DNA of 64,000 nucleotides, from NCBI RefSeq assembly GCF_030348825.1, contig NZ_JAUCES010000005.1, positions 3,658,001-3,722,000 of the forward strand, in the 5' to 3' direction. Positions 35,146 through 45,185 of this stretch are shown piece after piece (within the stretch, counting starts at the first letter, position 1; every line of letters begins with the position of its first letter). Below the pieces are notes generated by a model. That model was not told the origin of the DNA. It ran no database searches and saw nothing but the letters and a program-made list of their open reading frames with translations. Source of the stretch: Fictibacillus sp. b24 (GTDB lineage: Bacteria > Bacillota > Bacilli > Bacillales > Fictibacillaceae). The translations under genes and the position numbers were made by a program.

Positions 35146-36099
35146 ATGTTTGAACTGATACTTTTATTTATAGCGATTGCCGTAATTGCTCCGCTTGTGC
35201 TGAAATACACAACAAAACCGAACTATCAAAAGGTTGCAGAAATGACGGTGCTGCCGCCTCAACTAGGAATTCGAGATGACCTGTCACTGCAAAAAACAGT
35301 TCGAAAAATGGAGCGAGCTCTTCCTCATGAGTTTAAAGAAAAAATTAAGCGAAGATATTTAGCTGAAAGTTCAAAGGCTACAGAAGCTTATTTTGAAGCC
35401 ACCTTTTACGAACTTCAACGGTTTTTTATCATGTGCTCGCTTTTAAATAATGTACCGATGTTCAGTAAAAAGGTCGATGAGATCTGGCACGAGATGCTGA
35501 TGTATACGAAAGAATACGAAAAGTTTTCGTCTGATCTTTGCGGAGAGCACATTCATCATGCTCCTAATGATGCAGTGGAACCAGATCCGCACGGAAGAGC
35601 ATGGTTTGACCTTCTGTACGCTAAACTTTTTACGTTTACCGATTTCACTCATATCGCATGGGGTACTTTCTTCCAACATCCTCTCCACCAAGGCCTTTTA
35701 CAGGAACTGCACACATTATCTGTTGAGGAGCTAGGAAAAAGGTATTTTAGAGAAAACGCAGATCAGGATACGGTTCATTCGCTCTTGACGAAGATCAAAG
35801 GCGATATTAAACGCATCTCTAAAGCACACGATCCCTACAAAGGATTGAAAGTGTCCCCTCATTCCATTGATAGTGCACCTATACTAGCTGGGGCGATGCT
35901 TTATTATTCTTATCACCATTCAGAACAATACGAGATGTACATGGGAAAATTAAGTCCAGCATCCAGCTATTACTCTGGCAACACGACAGCGTGCGGAAGT
36001 GGTTGCGGCAATCACCGTGATGATAGCGGCAGTCATGACAGCAGCGGCAGTGACAGCAGCTGTGGAAGCAGTTGCGGAGGCGGTTGCGGAAGTAGTTAG
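35146..36099 (+). CDS. Membrane-anchored protein with Gly/Ser/Cys-rich tail (glycine-rich-domain-like)
   Basis: A 317-residue protein. One N-terminal membrane segment (FELILLFIAIAVIAPLVL) is followed by a soluble domain containing KVDEIWHEMLMYTKEYEKFSSDLCG and EHIHHAPND. This W-H...Y...F...HH pattern resembles glycine-rich domain-containing (GRDP) proteins. The last 40 residues are a low-complexity Gly/Ser/Cys/Asp/His tail ending CGSSCGGGCGSS, with seven Cys. Such tails occur in the uncharacterised YgcG-like group. The ATG follows AAGGAGG at 35133. It stands alone between terminated units. Function unknown; metal binding by the Cys/His-rich tail is possible. Confidence 0.7.
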   Translation: MFELILLFIAIAVIAPLVLKYTTKPNYQKVAEMTVLPPQLGIRDDLSLQKTVRKMERALPHEFKEKIKRRYLAESSKATEAYFEATFYELQRFFIMCSLLNNVPMFSKKVDEIWHEMLMYTKEYEKFSSDLCGEHIHHAPNDAVEPDPHGRAWFDLLYAKLFTFTDFTHIAWGTFFQHPLHQGLLQELHTLSVEELGKRYFRENADQDTVHSLLTKIKGDIKRISKAHDPYKGLKVSPHSIDSAPILAGAMLYYSYHHSEQYEMYMGKLSPASSYYSGNTTACGSGCGNHRDDSGSHDSSGSDSSCGSSCGGGCGSS

Positions 36100-36169
36100 A
36101 GTACAAAAAGATTCGATTAAAATTTATTAAAGTTGGCTTTTCCTTTGTTCGAGTTAGAATTTTGGAACA

Positions 36170-36216
36170 CATAAAAACAACAAGCCCTGCAAGTTGACTG
36201 TCAACTTGCAGGGCTT
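36170..36216 (-). terminator. Terminator after swrC
   Basis: Nearly perfect palindrome with 17-bp arms (AAGCCCTGCAAGTTGAC and complement, 1-base centre), followed on the minus strand by TTGTTTTTAT. It may also stop the convergent gene. Confidence 0.9.
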
Positions 36217-36221
36217 ATTCA

Positions 36222-39200
36222 TTAATTTTCTTCTACTTCTTTACGGTTCTTTTTAAATATTTTGGATAAAACTTCATACACGATTGGTACGATGATTAGC
36301 GTCAATAACGTAGAACTTGCTAATCCTCCGATTACGGTGATACCAAGGCCTTTTGAAATTAGCCCGCCACCGCCTGAACCGACTGCTAACGGAATCAACG
36401 CTCCGATTGTTGCGATGGCTGTCATTAAGATTGGACGAAGACGCGTTGCTCCCGCCTCGAGAATCGCTTCACGCATACTCATTCCTTCGCGTTCCATATG
36501 AATGATGCGGTCTACAAGAACGATAGCATTTGTCACTACAATACCGATTAACATTAACAGTCCCATCATAACAGATACGGAGATGGTTTCACCTGCAATC
36601 AATAGACCGACAAATGAACCAATCACAGCAAATGGCAGTGAGAACAGGATTGCAAATGGTGCAACGCCTTCACGGAATGTTACGACAAGAATGAAGTATA
36701 CGATCGCAATTGCCGCAAGCATTGCTGCTCCAAGCTGTGTAAATGTTTCCGTCATATCTGCCTGCACACCGGCTACTCCAACTGTAACCCCTTTAGGCAT
36801 ATCCAGTTTATCGATGTCTTTTTGGACTTCCGAAGAGGCTTTGGATATATCATCGCCTATTGCTTTACCTGAAACCGTTGCGTAGTATTCCCCTTTGCTT
36901 CGGGCAAGTGTATTAAGCGTTGTTCCTTTTTCAACTGTTACAAGCTCAGATAACGGCATTGTTGTACCAAGCGCTGTCGGTACTTGCCTTGCCAAAATAT
37001 CATCCACCGATTTAGGCTGTTTTGTTTGCTCCTGCTGAACGATAACATCTAGCGTATCACCGTCCTTTTCAATCGTCGTCAATACATCATCCGTTTTTAC
37101 AGGATTCAGCATCATTACAATCTGACCTGTTGTCAGTCCATATTTTAGAATTTCATTTTGGTCGACGTTAAAAGTGTGCTCAACAAACGCATCCTTCGCG
37201 CTTGAAGTAACATCCTCCAATTGATTGTTCTTTTTCATGGCATCTTCTGCCATCTTTACCGCTTTATTAAGCTTATTCAAATCTTCACTGTAAAACGTAT
37301 AGCTGACTTCATTCTCAGGACCTGTCGATGCAGCGAAGTTCTGACTCTTCCATTCTCCTGATTGCCCGATGTCTGCTACATAGTTTTCTATCTCTTCACG
37401 AACTTCTGGAAAGTTATCCATTTCCGGGTCAAAGATGAGGTACATTAATGCACCGCCTGCTCCGCCGCCCGCCATAGCCATCATCGGATCAGCGTTTTCC
37501 GTAACAGAGATTTGAACAATATCGATATAATCACGCTTAAGCATTTCTTCTTCTAATTCTTCAACGTTTGCTAGTGTTTCATCCTTAAGCTCACCAGCTT
37601 CAGGTGTGTATGTTAAATACATAACTTTATCTTCTTCACTGCCCATGAAGCTGAAGCCGATAATTGGTGTTAATGCTAAGCTTCCCGCTAATAAAATTAC
37701 GGCTAAAAGTGAAGTAATAATTTTATGGTTAAGTGATTTGTTAAGAATTCCTTTGTACCAATTTGATAGCTTACCAGCTTCTTTATGGTTGCCTTCTGTC
37801 TTTTCACTATATAACTTCTTTTTGAATAAGAAGTGGGATAATGCAGGTACGATCGTAATGGCCACAATCAGGGAAGCACCTAGCGCAAACGTCATGGTTA
37901 ACGCGAATGGTGCGAACAGCTCGCCAACCATACCTCCAACAAAAATAAGCGGAGCGAATACAGCAACGGTTACGAGTGTTGATGACAGGATCGGCTTAAA
38001 CATTTCAACAGTTGCTTCACGAATCAGCGCACGTCCTGTTAACCTCTCATCTTTCAAATGAAGACGTCGGTAAATATTTTCTACTACTACGATGGAGTCA
38101 TCGATTACACGGCCGATTGCGACTGTTATCGCACCAAGCGTCATGATGTTCAGCGTAATCTCCATCCAATTAAGAATCAATAATGCCATGAAAATCGAAA
38201 CTGGAATAGAAATAATTGAAATAATCGTTGATTTAAAATCACGCAAGAACAGTAAGATAATTAATACCGCGATTAATCCTCCGAATACTGCTTTTTCAAT
38301 CATGGTTGTTACGGATTCTTCTATCGGTTTACCTTGGTCAAGAGATACATCAATCACAAGACCATCTATTTTTGATTTTTCTTCTTTAATTAACTTTTTG
38401 ACACTGTCTACAACATCAACCGTGTTGGCTTGTTGTTCTTTAACAATCTGAATCGCGATAGCGTCATCTCCGTTTGTTCGGGAAACTGACTCTACTTTTC
38501 CGACTGTTTTGATATCTGCAATTTCACTAAGTTTTACAAATGGAGTTGGATTTGTTGCAGATGGTGTGACTGGAATCATCATATTTTTCAATTCATCTGA
38601 AGTCATGAACTTACCATCTACCGCAACCGCTTCTTCACCTTTTTCAAACTCATACAGTCCTAGAGAGACCGCCATGTTGCTTGCTTGAATCATTTCTTTC
38701 ACTTTATCTTCTGTTAGACCATACTCAGACATCTTATCTTTTTTATATGTAAGGTCTACTTCTTCAATATGTTGACCTGTAATTTTAGCTGATGCAACTC
38801 CATCGATCTTCTCGATCTTTGGAAGAACAATCTCTTCAACTGTTGAAGTTAATTCAACAATATCTTCTTTCGTACTGCTTACACTGAGCGCAGCTACTGG
38901 CATCATATTCATGCTGATCGCTGTAACGGTCGGCTCTTGTGCTGTCTCCGGCAATTCGACCGCATCAAGCGCAGATTGCAATTCGCGTTTTGCCTCATCC
39001 ATATCTATCCCGTATTCATATTCCACTTGAATATTTGACATGTTTGAATATGAATTCGAATAAACGGCTTTTACATCTTCAAGACCTTCAACCGCTTTCT
39101 CTATTGGCATGGAAACGTCTTCCATTACTTTCTCTGGAGTTGCCCCAGGATAGACGTCCATCACCATTAAATAAGGAATCGAAACATCCGGAATTGTTTC

Positions 39201-39305
39201 CATATTCATTCGTGTGCCTGAGTAGATACCCGAAACTGTTATAATGATGGTAAGCAGCCATACGGCTAATTTATTCATCAGGACGAAATTAACTAAACCT
39301 TTCAT
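36222..39305 (-). CDS. swrC: RND family efflux transporter, SwrC/AcrB type
   Basis: A 1027-residue inner membrane exporter with 12 hydrophobic segments and two large extracellular loops, the RND layout. Recognisable parts are GTRMNMETIPDVSIPYLMVMDVYPGATPEKVMEDV, LEVT-like IEKAVFGGLIAVLIILLFLRDFKSTIISI, GRVIDDSIVVVENIYRRL (TM4, proton relay Asp pair) and GASLIVAITIVPALSHFLF. In B. subtilis SwrC (YerP) exports surfactin and confers self-resistance; that cargo here is inference. ATG at 39305 follows GGTTGGTGG; an upstream start is weaker. It is divergent from a TetR regulator with an operator between them, the same pair as yerO-yerP. Confidence 0.9.
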   Translation of the reverse strand: MKGLVNFVLMNKLAVWLLTIIITVSGIYSGTRMNMETIPDVSIPYLMVMDVYPGATPEKVMEDVSMPIEKAVEGLEDVKAVYSNSYSNMSNIQVEYEYGIDMDEAKRELQSALDAVELPETAQEPTVTAISMNMMPVAALSVSSTKEDIVELTSTVEEIVLPKIEKIDGVASAKITGQHIEEVDLTYKKDKMSEYGLTEDKVKEMIQASNMAVSLGLYEFEKGEEAVAVDGKFMTSDELKNMMIPVTPSATNPTPFVKLSEIADIKTVGKVESVSRTNGDDAIAIQIVKEQQANTVDVVDSVKKLIKEEKSKIDGLVIDVSLDQGKPIEESVTTMIEKAVFGGLIAVLIILLFLRDFKSTIISIISIPVSIFMALLILNWMEITLNIMTLGAITVAIGRVIDDSIVVVENIYRRLHLKDERLTGRALIREATVEMFKPILSSTLVTVAVFAPLIFVGGMVGELFAPFALTMTFALGASLIVAITIVPALSHFLFKKKLYSEKTEGNHKEAGKLSNWYKGILNKSLNHKIITSLLAVILLAGSLALTPIIGFSFMGSEEDKVMYLTYTPEAGELKDETLANVEELEEEMLKRDYIDIVQISVTENADPMMAMAGGGAGGALMYLIFDPEMDNFPEVREEIENYVADIGQSGEWKSQNFAASTGPENEVSYTFYSEDLNKLNKAVKMAEDAMKKNNQLEDVTSSAKDAFVEHTFNVDQNEILKYGLTTGQIVMMLNPVKTDDVLTTIEKDGDTLDVIVQQEQTKQPKSVDDILARQVPTALGTTMPLSELVTVEKGTTLNTLARSKGEYYATVSGKAIGDDISKASSEVQKDIDKLDMPKGVTVGVAGVQADMTETFTQLGAAMLAAIAIVYFILVVTFREGVAPFAILFSLPFAVIGSFVGLLIAGETISVSVMMGLLMLIGIVVTNAIVLVDRIIHMEREGMSMREAILEAGATRLRPILMTAIATIGALIPLAVGSGGGGLISKGLGITVIGGLASSTLLTLIIVPIVYEVLSKIFKKNRKEVEEN

Positions 39306-39352
39306 TAGTCCACCAACCCCTAATTGACTTATCAAACTCAATTACTTATACT

Positions 39353-39370
39353 AATGACTGGTCGGTCATT
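39353..39370. promoter_or_regulatory. TetR-type operator between swrC and its regulator
   Basis: AATGACTGGTCGGTCATT: six-base arms AATGAC and GTCATT around a GGTC core, 14 of 18 positions symmetric. It is centred about 56 bp before swrC and 38 bp before the TetR gene, where it could control both promoters. Confidence 0.75.
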
Positions 39371-39399
39371 TGTCAATGAAATATATTAGGAGCGATGAA

Positions 39400-40233
39400 A
39401 TGAGTAAAAAACAATTAATTATGGAAAGTGCCCTTGAACTCTTTGCAAAACAAGGTTTCGAAGCAACTTCTGTACAGCAGATAACCGAACATGCCGGTAT
39501 TTCCAAAGGTGCTTTTTACTTATCTTTCAAGTCAAAGGACGAATTGATCATTGCACTGATAGATCACTTTATGCTGGAATTCATCTCAGGTATTGACCAT
39601 GTAGTCAAAAATCATAATAACGACAAAAATCTATTAAACGAATTTTACAAAGCTGCGTTTCATTCCTTTCAAAGGCATTCTGATTTTGCCAAAATTTTTA
39701 TAAAAGAACAATCGCAAACCGTTAACGAAGAACTCATTACTAAAATGCATCACTATGACAAACTAATCGATAAAATTATTTTAGGGATGTTGGAGCGTTT
39801 ATACGGCGAGGAAGTCAGACATACAAAATATGATCTCATTTATTGTGTAAAAGGCTTCTTGCATACCTATTCACATCTATTTTTATTCTTTAACGTACCA
39901 TTGGACCTGAATTTATTAAGCGGGTCACTTGCAGAAAAGACCTGTTTGCTTGCGAGGCATTCTGAGACAACTTTTATTTCTGAAGAGCTTTACCAATCAT
40001 TTAACGAAATGCCGAAAGAAGAAGGTACGAAGGAGCAACTCATCGAAATTATTGAACAAAAAATAGAAGAAGTTGAAGAGTCTACTGAGAGTGAATCCTT
40101 AATTCTGCTGAAACAGCACGTTCAAGAGCCAAGCCTAAGTCCAGCTATAGTAAAAGGGCTGCTGTCAAACCTCAAAGACCACCCCAAATGTAAGCAAATC
40201 TCTTATGTACTTCGGAATTATCTGGAGTTATAG
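39400..40233 (+). CDS. TetR/AcrR family transcriptional regulator
   Basis: A 277-residue regulator, longer than the typical 190-220. The N-terminal TetR helix-turn-helix is complete: IMESALELFAKQGFEATSVQQITEHAGISKGAFYLSFKSKDEL. The C-terminal ligand domain extends into an acidic stretch (IEIIEQKIEEVEESTESES). ATG at 39400 follows TAGGAG. Divergent from swrC with the operator between; in B. subtilis the corresponding YerO lies beside swrC. It most likely represses swrC and itself until an amphiphilic substrate binds. Confidence 0.88.
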   Translation: MSKKQLIMESALELFAKQGFEATSVQQITEHAGISKGAFYLSFKSKDELIIALIDHFMLEFISGIDHVVKNHNNDKNLLNEFYKAAFHSFQRHSDFAKIFIKEQSQTVNEELITKMHHYDKLIDKIILGMLERLYGEEVRHTKYDLIYCVKGFLHTYSHLFLFFNVPLDLNLLSGSLAEKTCLLARHSETTFISEELYQSFNEMPKEEGTKEQLIEIIEQKIEEVEESTESESLILLKQHVQEPSLSPAIVKGLLSNLKDHPKCKQISYVLRNYLEL

Positions 40234-40266
40234 CATAAACTTTCGTCCGCAGTTCATATCACATTT

Positions 40267-40297
40267 AAATCGTAGCGAAAGCGCTGCGATTTTTTTA
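40267..40297 (+). terminator. Terminator after the TetR gene
   Basis: AAATCGTAGCG / CGCTGCGATTT stem, AAAG loop, then TTTTT. Confidence 0.9.
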
Positions 40298-40362
40298 ATT
40301 TAAAAGGATAATTTTGTAAAAGGAAGAATTATATATATAAATTTGAAAGGAGGCTGTCTATT

Positions 40363-41733
40363 ATGAATAACACGGAACTCAATTTTAAAAAAGAAAAGTT
40401 TCGGAAAGATGAAACATTCCTTACTAAAAGTGCTGACTATTTATCTACTTGGTCTCAAAAGTATGTACCTGACGCATTTGTTATTGCAGTATTACTTACA
40501 TTGTTCGTATTTCTTATAGCATTTTTCATTAATCCTACTAAACCCCAAGAGATTGTTAAATCATGGGGAGATGGATTCTGGACTTATTTAGCCTTTACCA
40601 TGCAGATGGTATTATTAATGGTTACCGGTATGACTCTGGCAAGTGTTCCTTTCATGAATAGGACTTTACAATCCATCGCTAAATTAGCTAATTCCCCACA
40701 AAAAGCATATATTCTAACGTTCCTTATCAGTGCACTAGCTTATTACATAAACTGGGGTTTAGCTGTTGTTGTAGGTGCAATTATGGCTAAAGAAGTTGCA
40801 AAGAAGAATTCTAAAGCTCATTTCCCTCTTCTAGTAGCTGCCGCCTATGCTCCTACTGCTTTATATAGCGCTGGTCTTTCAAGTTCAATCGGGTTAACCA
40901 TAGCTACAGAAGATCACTTCCTTGCTGATGTTATGGGTGTTATTCCTACCTCTGAAACAATATTCAGTACGTCCACCATCATTATTTTTTTATCACTCCT
41001 AATTACATTACCTATTATAATCGTACTTATGGCTCCCAAGAAAAACATTGTAAGTTTTAATCCAAGTCACTTTACCAATGAAACAATTGATAAACCCTCT
41101 AAACAAAACTTAACACTTGCTGAAAAACTTGAATGGACACCTTTTTTAGGTATTACCCTTGGTACAATTGGAATTTTCTATTGCGCATACGAGTTTTTTA
41201 ATGGCCGGAGTCTGGACTTAAATATAATTAATATTTTCTTTTTATCCCTTGGTTTACTTTTACATGGTTCACTAAACAATTTTGCTCAGGGGTTTACAGA
41301 AGCAACCCAATCGATTTCACCAATAATACTGCAGTTCCCTTTTTATGCAGGGATAATTGCGGTGCTTGGTAGTTCTGGTTTAGGAGCAGGTATTATTGAA
41401 TGGATGTCATCAATAGCATCTAAAGAAACCTTTGATATTTTCACATATTGGTCAGCTGGATTAGTGAACTTGCTCGCTCCTTCTGGTGGTGGTCAATGGG
41501 CACTTCAAGGTCCTCTCCAGATCCCAGCTGGTTTAGAACTTGGGGTAGATCCAGCTACGGTAGCTATGGCTGTGGGTTGGGGAGATGCATGGACAAATTT
41601 AATTCAACCGTTCTGGGCTCTCCCTCTTTTAGGAGTACTTGGTTTGAAGATAAAAGACATCATGGGATACTGCTTTATCCTTTGCATTTGGGTTGGTATA
41701 GTTACAAGTGTACTTATGCTCTTTTTGTATTAA
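40363..41733 (+). CDS. Short-chain fatty acid transporter (AtoE family)
   Basis: A 456-residue carrier with about ten hydrophobic segments. It matches AtoE-type short-chain fatty acid transporters: SKYVPDAF-like QKYVPDAFVIAVLLTLFVF, TMQMVLLMVTGMTLASVP, YYINWGLAVVVGAIMAKEVA, and NLLAPSGGGQWALQGPLQIPAG near the end. It would take up acetoacetate, butyrate or similar. No metabolism genes for these lie beside it. ATG at 40363 follows GGAGG. It is convergent with gatB and shares its terminator. Confidence 0.88.
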   Translation: MNNTELNFKKEKFRKDETFLTKSADYLSTWSQKYVPDAFVIAVLLTLFVFLIAFFINPTKPQEIVKSWGDGFWTYLAFTMQMVLLMVTGMTLASVPFMNRTLQSIAKLANSPQKAYILTFLISALAYYINWGLAVVVGAIMAKEVAKKNSKAHFPLLVAAAYAPTALYSAGLSSSIGLTIATEDHFLADVMGVIPTSETIFSTSTIIIFLSLLITLPIIIVLMAPKKNIVSFNPSHFTNETIDKPSKQNLTLAEKLEWTPFLGITLGTIGIFYCAYEFFNGRSLDLNIINIFFLSLGLLLHGSLNNFAQGFTEATQSISPIILQFPFYAGIIAVLGSSGLGAGIIEWMSSIASKETFDIFTYWSAGLVNLLAPSGGGQWALQGPLQIPAGLELGVDPATVAMAVGWGDAWTNLIQPFWALPLLGVLGLKIKDIMGYCFILCIWVGIVTSVLMLFLY

Positions 41734-41735
41734 AG

Positions 41736-41766
41736 AAAAAAATCCTCCCTTTAAAGGAGGATTTTT
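41736..41766. terminator. Shared bidirectional terminator, fatty acid transporter and gatB
   Basis: AAATCCTCC / GGAGGATTT stem with A runs and T runs on opposite sides, between convergent genes. Confidence 0.9.
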
Positions 41767-41772
41767 GTTGTT

Positions 41773-43203
41773 TTATCTCTTTTTCAGTTCTTCCACAATC
41801 AGCTTGTTTACAAGCGGAGGGTTTGCTTTCCCTTTTGTTTCTTTCATCACTTGTCCAACAAGGAATCCAACCGCTTTTTCTTTGCCGTCTTTGTAGTCGG
41901 CAACAGACTGTTCGTTCGCATCGAGGATCTTCACGACGATTTCGCGGATTGCGCCTTCATCTGAGATCTGCACAAGACCTTTTTCTTTAACAATTTTCTC
42001 TGCATCGCCACCGTTTTCAATCAACTCTTTGAAAACAGTCTTAGCAATTTTATTCGAGATCGTCCCGTTTGCAATCAGCTTGATCATGCCAGCAAGACCT
42101 TCAGCTGTTAGAGCTGTTTGATCGAGCTCTCTGCCTTCGTTATTTAAATAAGCACTCACTTCACCCATGATCCAGTTAGATGCCTGCTTCGCATCTGCAC
42201 CAGCCGTGAGTGTCGCTTCAAAGAAATCTGCCATCTCTTTTGTCATCGTAAGAACCTTCGCATCGTACTCTGGAAGTCCGAAGTCACCTACATAACGCTT
42301 TTGGCGCGCATCTGGAAGTTCTGGAATGTCAGACTTCACACGATCCATCCATTCTTCATCAATAAAAATGGACACAAGATCAGGCTCAGGGAAATAGCGA
42401 TAGTCGTCAGATCCTTCTTTTACACGCATAAGAATTGTCGTTTTTGACGCTTCATCATAGCGGCGCGTCTCTTGAAGGATTTCTCCTCCTGCTGAAACCA
42501 CTTCACGCTGGCGCTTCTCTTCGTGTTCCAGTCCTTTTTGAACGAAAGCAAACGAGTTTAAGTTCTTAAGCTCTGCCTTTGTTCCGAACTTTTCTTGACC
42601 AACTGGACGGATAGAGATGTTCGCGTCACAGCGCAGCGAACCTTCTTCCATTTTACAATCCGATACACCCGTGTATTGAATGATGGCTTTTAACTTTTCT
42701 AAATAGGCATATGCTTCTTCAGGCGTACGAATATCGGGCTCCGATACGATCTCAACAAGTGGCGTTCCTTGACGGTTCAAGTCAACAAGGGAGCCGTCTG
42801 CTGTATGCGTCAGCTTTCCAGCATCCTCTTCCATATGGATGCGTGTAATACCGATCTTCTTTTTATTTCCGCCAACTTCAATCTCAATCCAGCCGTGCTC
42901 ACCGATCGGTTTATCAAACTGTGACACTTGATACGCTTTCGGATTGTCTGGATAAAAGTAGTTCTTGCGGTCAAATTTTGTTTCTCTATTGATTTCGCAG
43001 TTTAGCGCAAGTGCTGCACGCATCGCAAAATCTACGGCTTGATGGTTCACAACAGGCAGCACGCCAGGGTGTCCTAAGCAGATTGGACAAACATTCGTGT
43101 TCGGCGGAGCACCAAAGTTTGTAGAACAGCCGCAGAAAATCTTAGAGTTTGTTTTTAATTCTACGTGTACTTCTAATCCAATTATCGTTTCAAATTCACT
43201 CAT
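41773..43203 (-). CDS. gatB: Asp-tRNA(Asn)/Glu-tRNA(Gln) amidotransferase subunit B
   Basis: A 476-residue subunit that binds mischarged tRNA and activates the acyl group with ATP. It opens with [24 protein letters not shown]; a zinc site is formed by CGCS and CPICLGHPG; then [17 protein letters not shown] and [14 protein letters not shown], which are diagnostic. The C-terminal YqeY-like helical tail (residues about 330-476) ends [15 protein letters not shown] at 43203 follows AGGGGG; three upstream codons are ignored. Last gene of gatCAB. Confidence 0.97.
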   Translation of the reverse strand: MSEFETIIGLEVHVELKTNSKIFCGCSTNFGAPPNTNVCPICLGHPGVLPVVNHQAVDFAMRAALALNCEINRETKFDRKNYFYPDNPKAYQVSQFDKPIGEHGWIEIEVGGNKKKIGITRIHMEEDAGKLTHTADGSLVDLNRQGTPLVEIVSEPDIRTPEEAYAYLEKLKAIIQYTGVSDCKMEEGSLRCDANISIRPVGQEKFGTKAELKNLNSFAFVQKGLEHEEKRQREVVSAGGEILQETRRYDEASKTTILMRVKEGSDDYRYFPEPDLVSIFIDEEWMDRVKSDIPELPDARQKRYVGDFGLPEYDAKVLTMTKEMADFFEATLTAGADAKQASNWIMGEVSAYLNNEGRELDQTALTAEGLAGMIKLIANGTISNKIAKTVFKELIENGGDAEKIVKEKGLVQISDEGAIREIVVKILDANEQSVADYKDGKEKAVGFLVGQVMKETKGKANPPLVNKLIVEELKKR

Positions 43204-43215
43204 CTTCTGCACCCC

Positions 43216-44673
43216 CTACAGCTTCGGCTTTTCTGTATGATGATCTGTTGCCTGCTCAAACGCATGTGCTACGCGGTAAATCGTGCTCTCGTCAAAATGC
43301 TTACCGATAATTTGAAGTCCGATCGGCAGTCCATCTGAGAATCCACAAGGTACAGAAATCGCAGGCACACCAGCTAAGTTAACCGGAATCGTTAAGATAT
43401 CGTTCATGTACATCGTTAACGGATCTTTCGTCATAGAACCGCATTTAAACGATGCAGATGGCGTTGTCGGCCCGATGATCACATCGTATTTTTCGAAAAT
43501 GTTCGTAAAGTCTTCTTTAATCAGCGTACGTACTTTTTGAGCCTTTTTATAATAAGCATCATAGTAGCCAGAGCTTAACGCGAACGTTCCAAGCATGATG
43601 CGGCGTTTTACTTCCTCACCAAACCCTTCACTTCTGGACTGCTTGTACATTTCGATCAAGTTGTCACTGTTATCTGAACGCAGTCCGTAACGAACACCAT
43701 CAAAGCGTGAAAGGTTAGCAGATGCCTCAGATGATGACAGCAAGTAGTACGTTGCAAGAGCATAACGAGAATGCGGCAGAGATACTTCTTCCCAAGTTGC
43801 TCCAAGTCTCTCAAGCACCTTCAACGCTTCCATAATGCGTTCTTTAACGCCCGGTTCTACACCTTCACCAAGATATTCTTTTGGCACAGCAATCTTAAGC
43901 CCTCTTACATCACCTGTGAAAGAGGCAAGATAATCAGGGATATTTACTTTTGCAGAAGTAGAATCCATCGGGTCGTTTCCTGCGATCGCTTGCAGCAAGT
44001 ATGCATTGTCTTCAACGTTACGTGTTACAGGTCCGATTTGGTCTAGTGAAGATGCAAACGCGACTAAACCATATCGTGAAACCAAGCCGTACGTTGGCTT
44101 TAATCCAACAACACCACAGAATGCGGCTGGCTGACGGATCGATCCGCCCGTATCAGAGCCTAGCGAGAAAAGAACTTCTCCTGCTGAAACGGACGCCGCA
44201 GACGCACCTGAAGAACCGCCTGGCACACATGATAGGTCCCACGGATTGTGTGTAGGGTGGAATCCTGAGTTTTCGTTCGATGACCCCATCGCAAACTCAT
44301 CCATGTTCAATTTTCCGATCGTGATCGTGTCTGCTTGATTTAAGCGTTCAACAACGGTCGCATCATAGATCGGTTCAAAGTTTTCTAGAATTCGAGACGC
44401 ACATGTTGTACGAATCCCTTTTGTTACGATGTTATCCTTGATTCCGATCGGCATACCAAATAACAGTCCTCTGTCAGCACCGGAAACAAGTTTCTCATCT
44501 AATTGTTTAGCCTTAATGCGGCTGTATTCTTCATTTAATGTTAAAAATGCTTTTACCTTATCATCTACTTGATGAATACGGTCAAACGTCGCATCCACAA
44601 TGTCAGTTACACTCAATTCTTTTGTATGTAATAACTGATGCAGTTCTGAGATCTTTTTATCTAAAATCGACAT
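43216..44673 (-). CDS. gatA: Asp-tRNA(Asn)/Glu-tRNA(Gln) amidotransferase subunit A
   Basis: A 485-residue amidase that releases ammonia from glutamine for transfer to tRNA. The Ser-cisSer-Lys catalytic set is visible: Lys 79 in [10 protein letters not shown], Ser 154 in [11 protein letters not shown] and nucleophile Ser 178 in [16 protein letters not shown]. The remaining sequence ([15 protein letters not shown]...) is standard. It starts 15 bp after gatC and ends 12 bp before gatB, so the three subunits are co-expressed. Essential for Gln-tRNA formation in Bacillaceae, which lack glutaminyl-tRNA synthetase. Confidence 0.98.
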   Translation of the reverse strand: MSILDKKISELHQLLHTKELSVTDIVDATFDRIHQVDDKVKAFLTLNEEYSRIKAKQLDEKLVSGADRGLLFGMPIGIKDNIVTKGIRTTCASRILENFEPIYDATVVERLNQADTITIGKLNMDEFAMGSSNENSGFHPTHNPWDLSCVPGGSSGASAASVSAGEVLFSLGSDTGGSIRQPAAFCGVVGLKPTYGLVSRYGLVAFASSLDQIGPVTRNVEDNAYLLQAIAGNDPMDSTSAKVNIPDYLASFTGDVRGLKIAVPKEYLGEGVEPGVKERIMEALKVLERLGATWEEVSLPHSRYALATYYLLSSSEASANLSRFDGVRYGLRSDNSDNLIEMYKQSRSEGFGEEVKRRIMLGTFALSSGYYDAYYKKAQKVRTLIKEDFTNIFEKYDVIIGPTTPSASFKCGSMTKDPLTMYMNDILTIPVNLAGVPAISVPCGFSDGLPIGLQIIGKHFDESTIYRVAHAFEQATDHHTEKPKL

Positions 44674-44688
44674 ACGTGGTCTTTCCTC

Positions 44689-44979
44689 CTACTCCAAAAT
44701 GTTCGGAACTTTAAACTGGCCGTCCTTTTGTGCTGGCGCATTTTTCATCGCCTCATCTACTGATACAGAATTTCTCACTTCATCTTCACGAAGGACATTC
44801 TTCAGTTCCAATACGTGTGTAGTCGGCTCCACGTTATCTGTGTCAAGTTCGTTCAATTCTTCCGCAAACCCGATAATTTTATCTAATTGTTCAGTAAGCA
44901 GTTCGGCTTCTTCTTCCGTAACGGCTAACCTGGCTAAATGCGCCACGTGTTTCACTTGTTCTTTCGAAATTCGAGACAA
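44689..44979 (-). CDS. gatC: Asp-tRNA(Asn)/Glu-tRNA(Gln) amidotransferase subunit C
   Basis: A 96-residue subunit that stabilises the GatA-GatB contact. The sequence [32 protein letters not shown] is diagnostic. The start is a TTG at 44979, seven bases after GGAGGT, giving the same length as B. subtilis GatC; the frame also reads back to 44994. First gene of gatCAB. Confidence 0.95.
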   Translation of the reverse strand: MSRISKEQVKHVAHLARLAVTEEEAELLTEQLDKIIGFAEELNELDTDNVEPTTHVLELKNVLREDEVRNSVSVDEAMKNAPAQKDGQFKVPNILE

Positions 44980-45185
44980 GCATGCCACCTCCAAGACTTC
45001 TTATACGAAAAGTATTATTCTGATGATAACAAAAAGCTTGCCCTGTAAGCAACTTGAGGAGGGAAGATTCACGGAATTGAGTTATTTTCGAGGGTTTTTG
45101 TTGGATTTGTAGCTGGTTTCAGGATTGCGCTCGTTTTACGGTACGTGTTTTTATATTTTATTACGCGTTCGCCGCTAAATCGGTT

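Noticed and set aside
36262-38451. Several long plus-strand frames opposite swrC
   Set aside because: They are the complement of a well-supported 1027-residue exporter gene and show low-complexity Ser/Thr/Ile composition typical of antisense frames.
40267-40297. cre-like GCGAAAGCGCTGCG after the TetR gene
   Set aside because: It is part of a terminator stem-loop and matches cre poorly at the ends.
41448-41990. 180-codon frame overlapping the fatty acid transporter and gatB
   Set aside because: It crosses two genes and their terminator in another frame, with repetitive Ser/Arg composition and no domain.
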